Positions 1-10,476 of a stretch of 64,000 nt of DNA are shown piece by piece. The first letter of the stretch is position 1; the number at the start of each line of letters is the position of its first letter. Position numbers and translations under genes: made by a program. The stretch is from assembly GCA_947095585.1 (NCBI GenBank), contig OX352761.1:89446779-89510778 (forward strand), read 5' to 3'. A model generated the notes under the pieces. That model made no database searches. It was not told the origin of the DNA and was given only the letters and a program-made list of their open reading frames with translations. The DNA comes from Nephrocerus scutellatus (lineage: Eukaryota > Arthropoda > Insecta > Diptera > Pipunculidae).

Positions 1-385
1 GTTCGTACCAGATCAGATTTTCACCATTAGGCAGGTGATGAAAAAATGCCAATGGTTTCAAAACTCACCACACCATCTTTTTATAGACTTTAAAGCTGCA
101 TATGATAGCCCATTCCACATCTATAATGGGCTCCAACAAGAGAATGGATTGGCATACGTCCTCTTCAACCTGGGACCTGGCGTTTAAGAAAGTTATCCGA
201 GACTCCGATGTAACGGCGAGAGGAACAATCCTCTCTAATTCCAAACAAATGCTGACTTACGCAGTCGATATTGACATCGGTGGTAGAAACCCAAAACGGA
301 AGCTCTATTTCAATCGAGCGAGGGCCACAAAAACTGGGACTGCACAAAAATGAGAGCAAAACAAAGTACATAGTAGCCACGTCTG
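1..385 (+). pseudogene. RTE-type LINE reverse transcriptase fragment
   Basis: The translated sequence matches the reverse transcriptase (RT) of the longer RTE copy at 42540-43020 in this window. Shared stretches include the D-x-I-x-T-x-x-Q-V-M segment and the first RT aspartate motif FIDFKAAYDS near 86-118. There is an internal deletion just after that motif, then the equivalent of 42755-43010. The YADD-equivalent box reads YAVD (about 262-273), so a catalytic aspartate is lost. Reading frames are broken. It is a dead, truncated copy that begins before the window. Confidence 0.75.
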
Positions 386-399
386 CAAGCAGAGGATAC

Positions 400-1218
400 A
401 ATATTTTGATTGTTCCTTCCGATTCCATCATTAGACCAGCTCAGTGGAACCATAACATTGTATTGTCATCAGGACTCTACATCTGTCCGAAATTTCAGTT
501 CAATTGGATGACGGTAATGCATAAAAATGATGAACTTGTACTGTACAGTATCGGAATAGTTATTGGGCACCACAACATTGTATTGTAACCTAGACTTGAT
601 GTTTATGCATAAACTCAACTCAATTAATTAGACAATGGGAAGTTAATAAAAGTCGGATTGCCAAATTTGCAGCGAAGAAACAGGTGAACCCAAACAACTG
701 CTTGTATCTTCAGAGTCCATAATAAGACCAGTTGAATTAAACAAAAGTATATTGTAATACATATAATTAGTACTGCAGATGTGTGTCAAATAGGCTTGCT
801 TTTAGATAGCAAAAGCTGTGAAGCATCTACATTCCAAGTCCATCATCCGAAAAGTTAATTTCTACCATAACATTTGCAGCTAACAAACTTGTGAAATCAA
901 TTTATGATTGTATCGTCCGAGCCCATCATTGGATCACCTCAGCGGAATCATAGCATTGTATTGTCATCAGGCTGAACAGTCCCTGTGCAAAATTACAATT
1001 CAATTGTGCATCCAAATAGACTTGTACAATTTGACACAGACAAGCCTTTGAGGCTTTTACAGTACAAGTCCATCGGAACAGTTCTTTTGCACCATAACAT
1101 TGCATTGTCACCGGGACTAGATTTTAATCCAAAAATTCAACTCAATTGGACAATGGAAAGTTTAAGAAAATCGAGTTGCAAAATTTGCAGCAAGGTAACA
1201 GGTGAGCCAAAACAACTC
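400..1218. repeat. Degenerate higher-order direct repeat
   Basis: Two kinds of subunit alternate. Both contain a block like CATAACATTGTATTGTCATC (near 451, 570, 950, 1093) followed by an AAATTTCA-ACTCAATTGGA-like stretch. The segment 405-710 resembles 903-1218, so a roughly 500-bp unit has been duplicated directly. A fifth related unit is at about 3120-3300. Short open frames here (271-588, 985-1332) arise from the repeat and are not convincing genes. The family is unknown to me; a LINE 3' tail is possible because RTE sequence abuts it. Confidence 0.55.
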
Positions 1219-2257
1219 AGCTCAACAATAGGGGCCCAACGTATTTACATTGTCTTTTTTTTGTATTGCTTATTACTTAACAATAATTTTGACTACTTAA
1301 TCTACTACATGTTTATATTTACAGCAATTTAATTTTAAACAATAAATTTTAAAATAAAATAAAAATGAAAAAAATATAAGAGGGGGTATAAACAGGGCGA
1401 TCTTCAGCCTCTGTAATGTTGATTGCTGGCCTTCTCGTAGAAGGAGACGTCTTGAATATTAAAGATGTCGTCGAATCTAGCATCTGTGAATCCTCTGATG
1501 TGTATGTACCGGTGACTTGGCTCGATTTCTTCGCTTCTCAGTCCTTGCATCTCAGGACTTGGATGAGTTTCCAATCCGTCGACGAATTTCCATGCCATTT
1601 GGAACAAGTGGTCGGTTATTGGCAGCAGACCTGCTGCTTCGTAAAGTCTTGCAGTCGACACAAACTTATAGCTGTTTGGCACCCTCCAGAGTCCTGTACA
1701 GATCCTTAGTACCTTCCTTTCAAATAGGGAGATCTTCTTCATCGTTGTTGGTGACACGGTGAACCATATGGGATAGCCATAGGTTATCACTGGCCTGATG
1801 AGCTGCTTGTAGATAAGCAGCCTGGTGTTTTTGGACAGTCCGTTTCGTCTTTTTAGTAGCGGGTGCACCAAATGAAGAGCGTAGTTCGCTTTTTTCATTG
1901 TTTTATCGATGTGAGAGTTAAACTTGAGCCTCTCAGTAAAGTTGATTCCCAGGTACTTAGTCTCTGACTTGGTGTTTATTGTCGTGTTATCCGGAAGGGT
2001 AATTTTTAAGGCTCTGCACCGACTTGCGATTTTTCTTATCCTTGTTTTGGTTGCTCGTACTCGGAAGCAGATGAGTTCCGTTTTGTTGGCGTTGATCTTA
2101 AGTCCCCACTTCAGGTAGTACTCCCAAAGATTTTGGAGGTGTTCCTCCACTCTTCGGGCAGCTATCTCAGGAGAGCGGGAAATGGCATACGTGATGGAGT
2201 CATCCGCGAAAAGCATGGTCCTTGTGCCGGCTGTATTGGTAGGTTGATCCGCCGTGA
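1219..2257 (-). pseudogene. Jockey-clade LINE 3' fragment (RT C-terminus and 3' UTR)
   Basis: A 270-codon open frame at 2216-1404 begins at the catalytic box MLFADDS and continues through the RT thumb (KYLGINF, then a long basic and aromatic tail). It ends in the same peptide as the Jockey copy at 54682-54861 (ETHPSPEMQGL and FYEKA-NQHYRG). The 3' UTR (1403-1219) matches 54862-55046 in reverse complement. Homology stops abruptly at about 2257, so this is a 5'-truncated insertion, as is usual for target-primed reverse transcription. It retains the catalytic block that the other copy has lost. Confidence 0.85.
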
Positions 2258-2340
2258 CTGAGCAAGGGGTTCGTAGTTCGAATCCTACAAAACACCAAAG
2301 TATTTTTCAAGGTCCCACCTCTCGCGGCTCCACCTCATCT

Positions 2341-2498
2341 GAGAGAAATAACTTGTCACGGAAAGCTTCTCAATTCGCCGTTCAGATACGGCATTAAAAT
2401 GTAGGTACCCTCCATTTGTGTATACATGTACATGCACAACACAAATGGTAGCGAGAAGCCTGGACCGTAACGGTCTGTCGCGCGGAATATTGTTATTT
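2341..2498. repeat. Short dispersed repeat, copy 1
   Basis: The stretch including CATGCACAACACAAATGGTAG and GCGAGAAGC-TGG is shared with 19020-19150, where it again lies shortly upstream of a Helentron-like copy. It may be a distal part or frequent partner of that family. No coding capacity. Confidence 0.4.
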
Positions 2499-3030
2499 TT
2501 AAATTCTCTATATTAACTTCACTTGCCCGTGTGTTTGTGGGTTTGTGGGCTTGTGGGTTTGTGGATTTGTGTGTCATGGAATCTTGCGATCAATTTTTAA
2601 CACACTTCCTACAGCCCGATTTTATTGAAATTTGGCACACATGTATATCTCCCATGACAACACTTTCTATTAAAATTTGAGGCCCCTCGGGCCGCGGGGT
2701 CGGGGGGCTCCCATACAAATATTTTACAAAATTTACCCGATTTTCTTTAAACACATTGTACACATGTGTGTCTTCGATGGAAAACACTTTTCGTAAAAAT
2801 TTGGAGCGATCGGCCGGCCCCTTGGGGACCCCAATATACAATTTTTAAATATCGCTATATCGCATCAGATCACGGCAAAGTATGAGCTCTGTGCTTTGTG
2901 AGCAGCGCTGTTCGCTGCCGCTGCGGCATTTGGTGGATGATTTTGCCACAATACGAGCACGCAGTGTGTGTGTGTATCCCCGATTAGAGAATTTACAAGA
3001 AAAATTTTAATTTTTATGGGTTGTTTTTTT
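2499..3030 (+). mobile_element. Helentron/DINE-1-like non-autonomous element, short copy
   Basis: The left end reads TAAATTCTCTATATTAACTTC and the right end has GAGAATTTA, an A/T hairpin and GGGTTGTTTTT. The left terminal motif and the right subterminal GAGAATTTA are inverted relative to each other. Inside are two diverged ~120-bp units built around CCCGATTTT, ACACATGTGT and a G+C block CCCCTCGGGCCGCGGGGTC. No protein is encoded. The same family occurs more than ten times in the window. Confidence 0.6.
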
Positions 3031-3771
3031 ATTGTTATGTAGTTAGTACTGCACATGTGTGCGACATTTCAATTCGATTCGATAACGAGAAGTATGTAAA
3101 AATAGGCTTGAAAATTTTTATATAGAAACATTTTTAAGCTTCTATATTCCAGGTCTATCAACCGAAAATATCATTTGTACCATAACATTGCATTGTCATG
3201 GGGACTACATTTTTGTGCAAAATTTCAACTCACTTGGAACACTGGAAGTTAATAAAAAGTGACTTGCAAGATTTGTGGTATCAAAATTGACTTGTAAAAG
3301 GAGCGTTTGAGAAACAGAAAATTAAAGAAAAGTTTAAACTGATAACTAATTGATAAAATTTCGAACTCCAGAATGGCATATTTAAATAATCTCTTATGAT
3401 CAAAACTTTTGAAATCAAATATGAAAATTCAATAAAAGAATAAGAGATTTTTGCAGAATTGACCTAAATATATATAACAAAATTTTAAAAGTTTTTCGAA
3501 AATAAAAAAGATAAATCTGTCAGCTGTCAGCTTCTCAGCTCGCCATGTGGATAGCTGTGACACGCGCTTCTCGCGACACACACTTCACAATTGTTTTAAA
3601 ACTAGTCCCATTAAATTCTGACTCGTAGAAGATATATGAGTTCCTACCAAAAACATTCCACTACTATAGACACACGAGCTAATGTATTCTGCTATGCGAG
3701 TCACTACACACACACGTGTATGTATATGTAGTTGTAATTCAGTCCAAAAACTAATTTAGGTCTTTTTTTGA
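3031..3771. other. Gene-free AT-rich stretch with one diverged repeat unit
   Basis: 3120-3300 is a further unit of the repeat at 400-1218. From 3310 to 3771 I see no coding frame, RNA gene or clear repeat; there are short poly-A and CA-rich tracts (for example near 3700-3720). Confidence 0.4.
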
Positions 3772-4371
3772 AATTTGAAAAAAATCGGGTAATTTTTATT
3801 TTAAATTTGTATGGGAGCTCCACAAACCCGGGGCCCGATCACTTCCAAATTTTAATAGAAAGTATTTTCACCGGAAATACACATGTGTACAAAATTTCAC
3901 GAAAATCGGGCTTTAGGATGTGCGTTAAAAATTGATAATTAAAAAAAAAATTTGTACGGGAGCCCCCCGGCCCCGCGGCCCGATTACTTCAAAAAATTTT
4001 GTCCATCGGAGATACACATGCGTATAAAATTTGAAGAAAATAGGGAACTTTTTTCATAAAATTTGTATGTGTGCCTCCCCGACCCAGGGGCCCGATCTCT
4101 CCAAAAATTAAAAAAAAGTGTTTTCCATCTGAGATACACATTTGTATAAAATTTTAAGAAAATCGGGTAATTTTTTTAAAATTTTTGTATGGGAGCCCCC
4201 CGAACCCGAGGGGCCTCAAATTTTAATAGAAAGTATTGTCACCGGAAATATACATGTGTGCAAAATTTCAATGAAATCGGGCTATGAGAAGTGGGTTAAA
4301 AATTGATCAGAAAATCTGACCAGCCAGCCAGCCACGGGCACGCGAAAATATTATATAGAGAATTTAAGAAA
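3772..4371 (-). mobile_element. Helentron/DINE-1-like element, 3'-truncated copy
   Basis: Reverse orientation. About five ~120-bp units (ATTTGTATGGGAGC..., G+C block, ATAGAAAGT, ACACATGTGT, AAATCGGG) are followed by the family's terminal motif at 4355-4371 (TATATAGAGAATTTAA). The conserved distal half with the hairpin end is absent, so the copy is truncated at about 3772. Confidence 0.6.
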
Positions 4372-4499
4372 AAACCTTTATGCGCGTTTGAGTAAAACTT
4401 CTATGACGTAATAGCGCTAATATTACGACGAAATTGATAAAACAAAGATTTAACGACTAAATTTCTGTGCAGGGTTCTGTTGATAAATTATTCTTGTAG

Positions 4500-5068
4500 T
4501 GTTGCCAATACGTTTATACGTGCAAGCATTAAGACTCCAAAAAGACCTTTAAAAAATCCACAAAATTCGCTCAAAAGACGCCTTAAAGACTCTCAAAAGA
4601 CAACCAAAAGATCGCTAATAAAATATTCTTCAAAACACCGTCAAAAGACCCACAAAAGACCTCTAAAATCCCCAAGAGACTCTGCCATAATACTCATAAA
4701 ATACCCCCAAAATATCCTCCAAATCATTGTGGAAAGACCCCCACAACATCCCAATAGGACTCTCTAAAGATCCCAAAAAGACCTCCAAAAGACCCTCCAA
4801 AGGACCTTCAAATAACCTACAAAAGACCCCAAAAGACGTCTACAAAGATCCCTACAAGACCCTCAAAAGAACAAAAACCCCAAAAGACCCCACAAAAGCC
4901 CCTAAAAATACCCCCGAGAGACACCCAAAATGCCCACAAAATACCCCCAAAAGACCCCATAAATGCCCAAAAAACCAAAAGACCGCAAAAAGACCTTCAG
5001 ACGACCCCCAAAAGACCTATTCAATTTTCCCTAAAATAAAACACAATTTTTTTTAAATTTATACAGAA
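4500..5068. repeat. AC-rich degenerate minisatellite (AAAAGACCCC-like)
   Basis: Roughly 10-13-bp imperfect units such as CAAAAGACCCC are repeated across the interval. The + strand is nearly free of G except in AAGAC. Open frames at 4480-4767 and 4727-5056 are simple K/P/T-rich readings of the repeat and are not genes. It lies just beyond a Helitron-like terminus at 5069 and may be part of that element or of its flank. Confidence 0.7.
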
Positions 5069-5345
5069 CTAGTTGTTAGTCCCGGCGTTACCCGGGACCC
5101 GCCGACCCTCTCCCCTCTAAAAGACCCTTAAACAAAACTCCCAAAAGACCCCACGAAAGACCCTCAAAACACCCCCGAAAGACCCCACAAATGCCCAAAA
5201 AACCAAAAGACCGCAAAAAGACCTTCAGACGACCCCCAAAAGACCTATCAAATTTTCCCTAAAATAAAACACAATTTTTTTTTAATTTATACAGAACTAG
5301 TTATTAGTCCCGGCGTATCCCGGGACCCGCCGACCCTCTCCCCCA
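4942..5345. repeat. Direct duplication at 228-bp spacing including Helitron-like ends
   Basis: 4942-5117 recurs at 5170-5345 with only a few differences. Both copies contain the minisatellite edge, an A/T tract, CTAGTT(G/A)TTAGT, and a G+C inverted repeat, so the putative terminus is duplicated together with its flank. Confidence 0.8.
5069..5100 (-). other. Helitron-like 3' terminus (hairpin plus CTAG), copy 1
   Basis: On the - strand the sequence reads TCCCGGGTAACGCCGGGA, able to form a 6-bp G+C stem, then about eight bases, then CTAG followed by T. This is the canonical Helitron 3' layout (hairpin, short spacer, CTRR, insertion before T). A second copy is at 5297-5328 with a one-base change in the loop. 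Confidence 0.5.
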
Positions 5346-5370
5346 AGACACCGTCCAGACTCTAATCCAT

Positions 5371-5699
5371 CAAAATTTAACATAACAGGCCTTGTCCGGC
5401 TGATGATGATTTAAAGAAAAAAACACAAATGATGATTACAACAAAAAAAAAACAACCAATACAAATGCTCAAACAACCAAATGACAATGTGTGACACACA
5501 TATTTAACATATTTAGTTAAAATAAAATAATATTAATTTTTTTTAAATGCTTTTCTTGAAGCATAACTAGTCCCCCAAAATGGAAGAAAATAAAATAGGT
5601 GGTAGATCAGAAGCAACTAGAACTTTTATAAAATAAATGAAAATTGCTGAAATGTTTTTAATAGAAATCTGGAATATTTAAATATTTGAATATGAGATG
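5371..5699. other. Gene-free AT-rich stretch
   Basis: Mostly A-rich sequence without open frames or repeats that I recognise. Confidence 0.4.
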
Positions 5700-6690
5700 C
5701 TAAAAATACTACCAAAAGTCCCTCAAAAGACACCCAAAAGACCCCAAAGGACCCTCTATAAATACCCTCAAGACCCCCTTACAACCCCACTCAAGACCAC
5801 CTAAGAACCCCTCAAGACACCTCTCAAGACCCCGCTTAAGATTCCCTTAAGACACCTTCAATACCTTCCTAAGACCCCACTTAAGACCCTCTGAAACCCC
5901 ATCAAGACCCCCTCAAACCCCCTTCAAGACCATCTCAAGACAACCTCAAGACCCCCTCAAGATCCCTCAAGACCACCTTAAGACTCCCTCAAAACTCCGT
6001 CAATTCCACTCTCAAACCCTGTTTAAGACCCCATATAAACCCTTACAAACCCCTTCAAGACCTCTGAAGACCTCCCCTAAGACCCCTGTAAGACCACGTT
6101 GGTTCCCCCGTAATGACCCACTGAAGATTCCCTCAAGACCCCCACGACCCCTCCTAAAAACCACTCATGGCCTCCCTCAAGGTTCCCTTAAGACCCCCAC
6201 AAAACCCTCTTAAGACCTTACTCAAGACCCTCATACACCTTCATAAACCGCATTCAAGATTCCCTTAGGACCCCCGCAAAACCATCGTCAAGACCCCCTG
6301 AAACCCCATCGAGGCAAGCTAAGAACACCTCACGACTCCCATAAACCGCCCTCAAGACCCGCATCAAAACAACCCTCAAGACCCATCTCAAGACCTCCTT
6401 TATAACTCCTTAAGGCTCCTTCAATACCCTCTGAAAACTCACTTATCACTCCCTCAAGACCCCTCTCAAAACCGCCCACAAGACCCTTCAAGAACCCCAT
6501 CAACACCCCATCAACACCACCCTCTAAATCCCCTCAAGTACCCTCTTTAATACCCCCTTAACATCATCTCAAGACGACCTCAAAAGACTATCAATATCCC
6601 GCTCAAAAACCGTTCTAAACCCCTTCAAGACCTACTTCAAGATCCACCAGAAGACCATCAAAAGATCCCCCGAAAAGTCCTACCACAAGG
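5700..6690. repeat. Long AC-rich degenerate minisatellite (CCCTCAAGAC-like)
   Basis: Nearly 1 kb of imperfect ~10-bp units (CCCTCAAGAC, CCCTTAAGAC, CCCCATCAAG). Strong strand asymmetry: C and A dominate the + strand. No frame is plausible as a gene. It follows the putative Helitron ends at 5069/5297 and resembles the tract at 4500-5068. Confidence 0.75.
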
Positions 6691-6924
6691 ACGCGTACGA
6701 GACTCACTCACAGATTTGTAATGAAAAAAGCGTGGCAGAATGCCATATAAACCGACAGAAAGACAGAAACACACAACCACAGGCAAGTTAATATAAAAGC
6801 ATAAATGCTTTTCATTTAAAAGTAACGTTAGTTGCCTAATGTAATAGTATATTATGTTGATGGGCGAAATAGATCTAACCAAATTTTTTTAACCTGATCA
6901 CTCAAAAGACCGAAATGACCGAAT
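6691..6924. other. Gene-free stretch between two tandem arrays
   Basis: No plausible coding frame. The - strand frame at 6882-6658 has no recognisable domain. Confidence 0.35.
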
Positions 6925-7250
6925 TGGTTAGCAAAAAGGTCAGGTTAACAAGGAACGACTTGCTCATTCGTTTACTTAACTGGTTAGCAAAAGAACAGGT
7001 TAAAAGGAACAACTTTCTTATTCATTCACTGAACTGGCTAGCTAAAGAACAGGTTAACAAGGAACGACTTGCTCATTCGTTTACTTAACTGGTTAGCAAA
7101 AGAACAGGTTAAAAAGGAACGACTTTCTTATTCGTTCACTGAACTGGCTAGCTAAAGAACAGGTTAAAAAGGAACGACTTGCTCATTCGTTCACTGAACT
7201 GGTTAGCTAAAGAAGAGGTGAAAAAAATCGACTTGCTCATACGTTCATTT
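6925..7250. repeat. Six-unit 55-bp tandem repeat with 110-bp dimer structure
   Basis: The marker CAGGTTAA-AAGGAACGACT starts near 6941, 6996, 7050, 7105 and 7160, with a decayed unit at about 7215. Spacing is 54-55 bp. Alternate units differ consistently (ACTTAACTGGTTAGCAAA versus ACTGAACTGGCTAGCTAA), so the array expanded as dimers. Confidence 0.85.
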
Positions 7251-7329
7251 CCTTTGTCTCGTTCTTATGTGCTTCGTTCGTGAACTAACCAATATCAAAC
7301 TGTCGAACAAACTAACGTATGAGATTGTA

Positions 7330-7663
7330 CGCAACATTCTTACGTTAATTCGCTAGCTTACCTTCGTCATCGAACCAGTCGTTTCGATCTCTACGATACC
7401 CAGGTGGCTTTGTGGATATTTTTCTTCAATTCTTCTTTTTCATCATCTGAGGAATCCTCTGTAGGTGCGTGAACGTTTATGAGGCTTATGTTTTTAAATT
7501 TGCCCCACACGCGCAGGGTGCATAGCCGTTAATTTATTGCTTCAAAGCCAATAACGGTGGGTTTCATTCTTTTGCTGACTAGAAACCCCACCCCTAGCAC
7601 ATTATGTCTTCATTGACAGCTATAATATATGCCATATTCTGATTTTTGTAAGACACCATAATA
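7330..7663 (-). pseudogene. RTE LINE endonuclease-region fragment
   Basis: Reverse complement of parts of the RTE copies at 33750-33970 and 34420-34490. Recognisable pieces encode the GVGFLVSKRI segment and the start of INVHAPKEDS. About 400 bp between them is missing, and the gypsy LTR begins at 7668 close to the fragment's far end. Confidence 0.7.
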
Positions 7664-7667
7664 ATAT

Positions 7668-8305
7668 TGTTACGAAATTTAGACTTTCGAGTTCGTAAAG
7701 GATTTTGCAATTAAAACACAACACAAGTTAATTAATTTACAAATAATTACTTTAATTCACAAACTATAAAATTAACACAGGTTCACAATTTATTTTGGTG
7801 ATTACTTTTCACAGTACACAAAAACACTTATGCTACTAGTACTTCATAATAATTCTCTTAGGTTATAGCTTTATCACTTTACAAGAACGTTTACAACTGC
7901 ACTGGTAAAATTCCAAACAACTAATAAATAATACTTCGGCTTAACACCTCTATTAATACTCAATAAACCAGAAAATTGTACCCTTATTCCTTATTTACAA
8001 CTAACGATACTTATATGTAATGAGTCATCTTCTTAAAATAGACAACATGTTCAATCATGTTCTTTTACAAAAACCAGGCAAACCGCACAAACCGGTTTGA
8101 CTACTTGTTTGACCAGTACACAATGATTCAAACTTGCAGGCGGTTACATTTCAAATTTCCAATAATCTAATGGTCGCCTAAAAGTATGCAATTAATTTAT
8201 CACTTTTTTTTGGTACGCTAATAGTCTTAGCCTAAAAGTATGCAACTAATTTAGCACTTATGATTCTAATTCCATTATATACGCTACTAACTACTTTTCG
8301 TAACA
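7668..8305 (-). repeat. 3' LTR of gypsy 1
   Basis: 638 bp, matching the 5' LTR except for a 27-bp deletion near 7965 and point changes. Confidence 0.9.
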
Positions 8306-8316
8306 TTACCCCCACC
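8306..8316 (-). promoter_or_regulatory. Polypurine tract of gypsy 1
   Basis: GGTGGGGGTAA on the - strand immediately precedes the 3' LTR, where plus-strand priming would occur. Confidence 0.75.
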
Positions 8317-8535
8317 TTAATTCTGTTCGTCCCGAACAGATTCAACACTCCTTCTGATGTTGTACCTTGTCAATCTGTCAATGAGAACAACATTCATCTA
8401 ACATCTGGGGCTTTGTTGAATCCGATATACGACATCATTTATCCTCTAAATGATCTTATAAGGTCCTTCCCAACTCTGCTGTAGTTTTGGAGATTTACCT
8501 TTTCTTCTCTTGGGACTGTAAAGCCAGACCAAATC

Positions 8536-10430
8536 TCATTCCTGAAATCCACCACAGCTTGCTCGCAGGTCATATCGTGTTTTCATCCGGTTGCTGGCAT
8601 CCACTATGTTGCTTCTTACTGCAGCATGAACAGCGGGCATCCTCTGCCTTAGATCACTAACGTAGTTCTCCTTTGTTGTTGGCTGTACTGGTGGTGATCC
8701 GAATTTTATGTCGCATGGTAGACGAAGTTCTTTTCCAAATAAAATCATTGCTGGAGAGTTTTTAGTTGTGTTGTGGACAGCACTACGATAAACCATCATA
8801 AACAACGGTATACAACGATCCCATTCATCTTGGTTGGCATTAACTTCTTTTCGCAGATGCTCTTCCAGCGTCCTGTTGAACCTTTCGACCATTCCGTCTG
8901 ACTGTGGATGTAACGGAGTAGTCCTCGTTTTCTTGATGTTGAGTACTTGACACACTCTTGAAAGACTAGTGATTCGAAATTCCGCCCTTGATCGGAATGT
9001 AGTTCTAGTGGTACTCCAAATCTGCAGATCCAATTGTCGACGAATGCCCTAGCCACTGTGCTAGCTTCCTGGTTTGCGATGGGGTATGCTTCAGCCCATT
9101 TACTGAAGTAATCAATGCAGACGAGTATATAGCGATGTCCATCTCTTGTTTCTTGGAATGGACCAGCTATATCCATTGCCACCCGCTCAAATGGTGCTCC
9201 AACATTGTACTGTTGCATTTTTCCTCTAGTTTTTGGCTGCGGTCCTTTGCTTGCTGCGCACATGTCACACGTTCGACACCAGTCTTCCACATCTTTACGG
9301 CGATTGACCCAATAGAAGCGATTCCTAAATTTATCCAGCGTCTTATTAACGCCCAAATGCGCTCCTGATGTACCACTATGTAATTCTTGCAGAACTTCTT
9401 TGATTCGATTCGTAGGTAGCACAATCTATGATTTTGTGCTTTGACCATCAGCCGATTCCCATTGCCTTACCAGTAGTCCATCTTCCAATCTCAATGACTG
9501 CCATTGAGCCCAGTAACTTTTTACTCTAGGACTTTCTGTTGCAATCTCGTGCCACTCCGGTCTTTCACCTTGCTCCATCCATTGAAATATTGGAGCAATC
9601 GAATCATCGCGCACTTGTTCCTCCCTTAGCTGCTCATTTGTCCAGCGATCTTCGACTTGTAGTCTTATTTGAGCAACTACTTCAGAGCACTTCTTGTTTT
9701 CTTGCCTTGTACAGTGTTTGCATTTGGGTGCACAAGGTCTTCTGGATAACCCGTCGGCATTATTGTGCAGCATTCCTTTTCGATGCTCTGTTCTGAATGT
9801 GTATGCCTGAAGTCGTTCAATCCATCTGGCCACTTGACCATCTGGTTCCCTAAACTGCATTAGCCACTTGAGTGCTGCATGATCAGTTCGAAGAAGGAAT
9901 TCCTGACCGTATAGGTACTTGTGGAAGTGCTTAACGCTATCGACAACAGCTAGCAATTCCCTTCGCGTTACGCAGTAGTTCTTCTCGGGCTTAGAAATCG
10001 AACGGCTGAAGTACGATATAACACGCTACTTTCCTTCTTGACTCTGCGATAGAACCGCTCCTATTCCCGCATTGCTCGCATCAGTGTCCAGAATGAAGAG
10101 TTCTCCTGCCTGTGGATACGCCACAATTGGAGAACTTCACAGCACTATATTGGTTTTACCCATGTCGTTGTCGCTGACAGCAAAAACGTCGGCAAATTGC
10201 TCTAGCGCCTTTTCTGCTGCTTGTCGCTGCGCTGCTGGAAGATGTTTACACAGCGAACGAATTATCTGTTTCCTTTCCAGATCCAGTGGCGTATTCTTTG
10301 CTTTTACAGGCTGGCAGTTTGCGATGCAGCTTACTCCCTGAGTCTTGCCAATGACTGTTCCTTCTCCTATTATCTTCGGTGATGTGCTTACGTTCATTAT
10401 TCTCACTGGTATCTTAGGCTGGAGTTTCAC
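8536..10430 (-). pseudogene. pol of gypsy 1: linker, RNase H and integrase, RT and protease deleted
   Basis: 10430-10137 is the linker that precedes RT in gypsy 2. It then joins directly to RNase H (ILDTDA near 10090, RRELLAVV near 9960, RTDHAALKWL near 9880, ending NADGLSRRP). Integrase follows at 9422-8536, with a zinc-binding H-H-C-C region (LHSGTSGAH, CRTCDMC). The catalytic set is D in MDIAGPF, D in HSDQGRNF and E in DGMVERFNRTLEE. Frameshifts lie near 9425 and 8950-9030. Without RT the copy cannot replicate itself. Confidence 0.88.
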
Positions 10431-10476
10431 TAGAGTTAATTAAAGTAAAGCTTACGCCCCGTAAAGCTGGTGTAAC

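Noticed and set aside
2245..2310. tRNA-like string with AGTTCGAATCCTAC
   Set aside because: The TTCGAAT loop is present, but the flanking bases do not form a 5-bp T stem and no acceptor or anticodon stem fits.
4480..5056. Two K/P/T-rich open frames
   Set aside because: They are direct readings of the AAAAGACCCC minisatellite; the repeat has no G on this strand, so stop codons are rare by composition.
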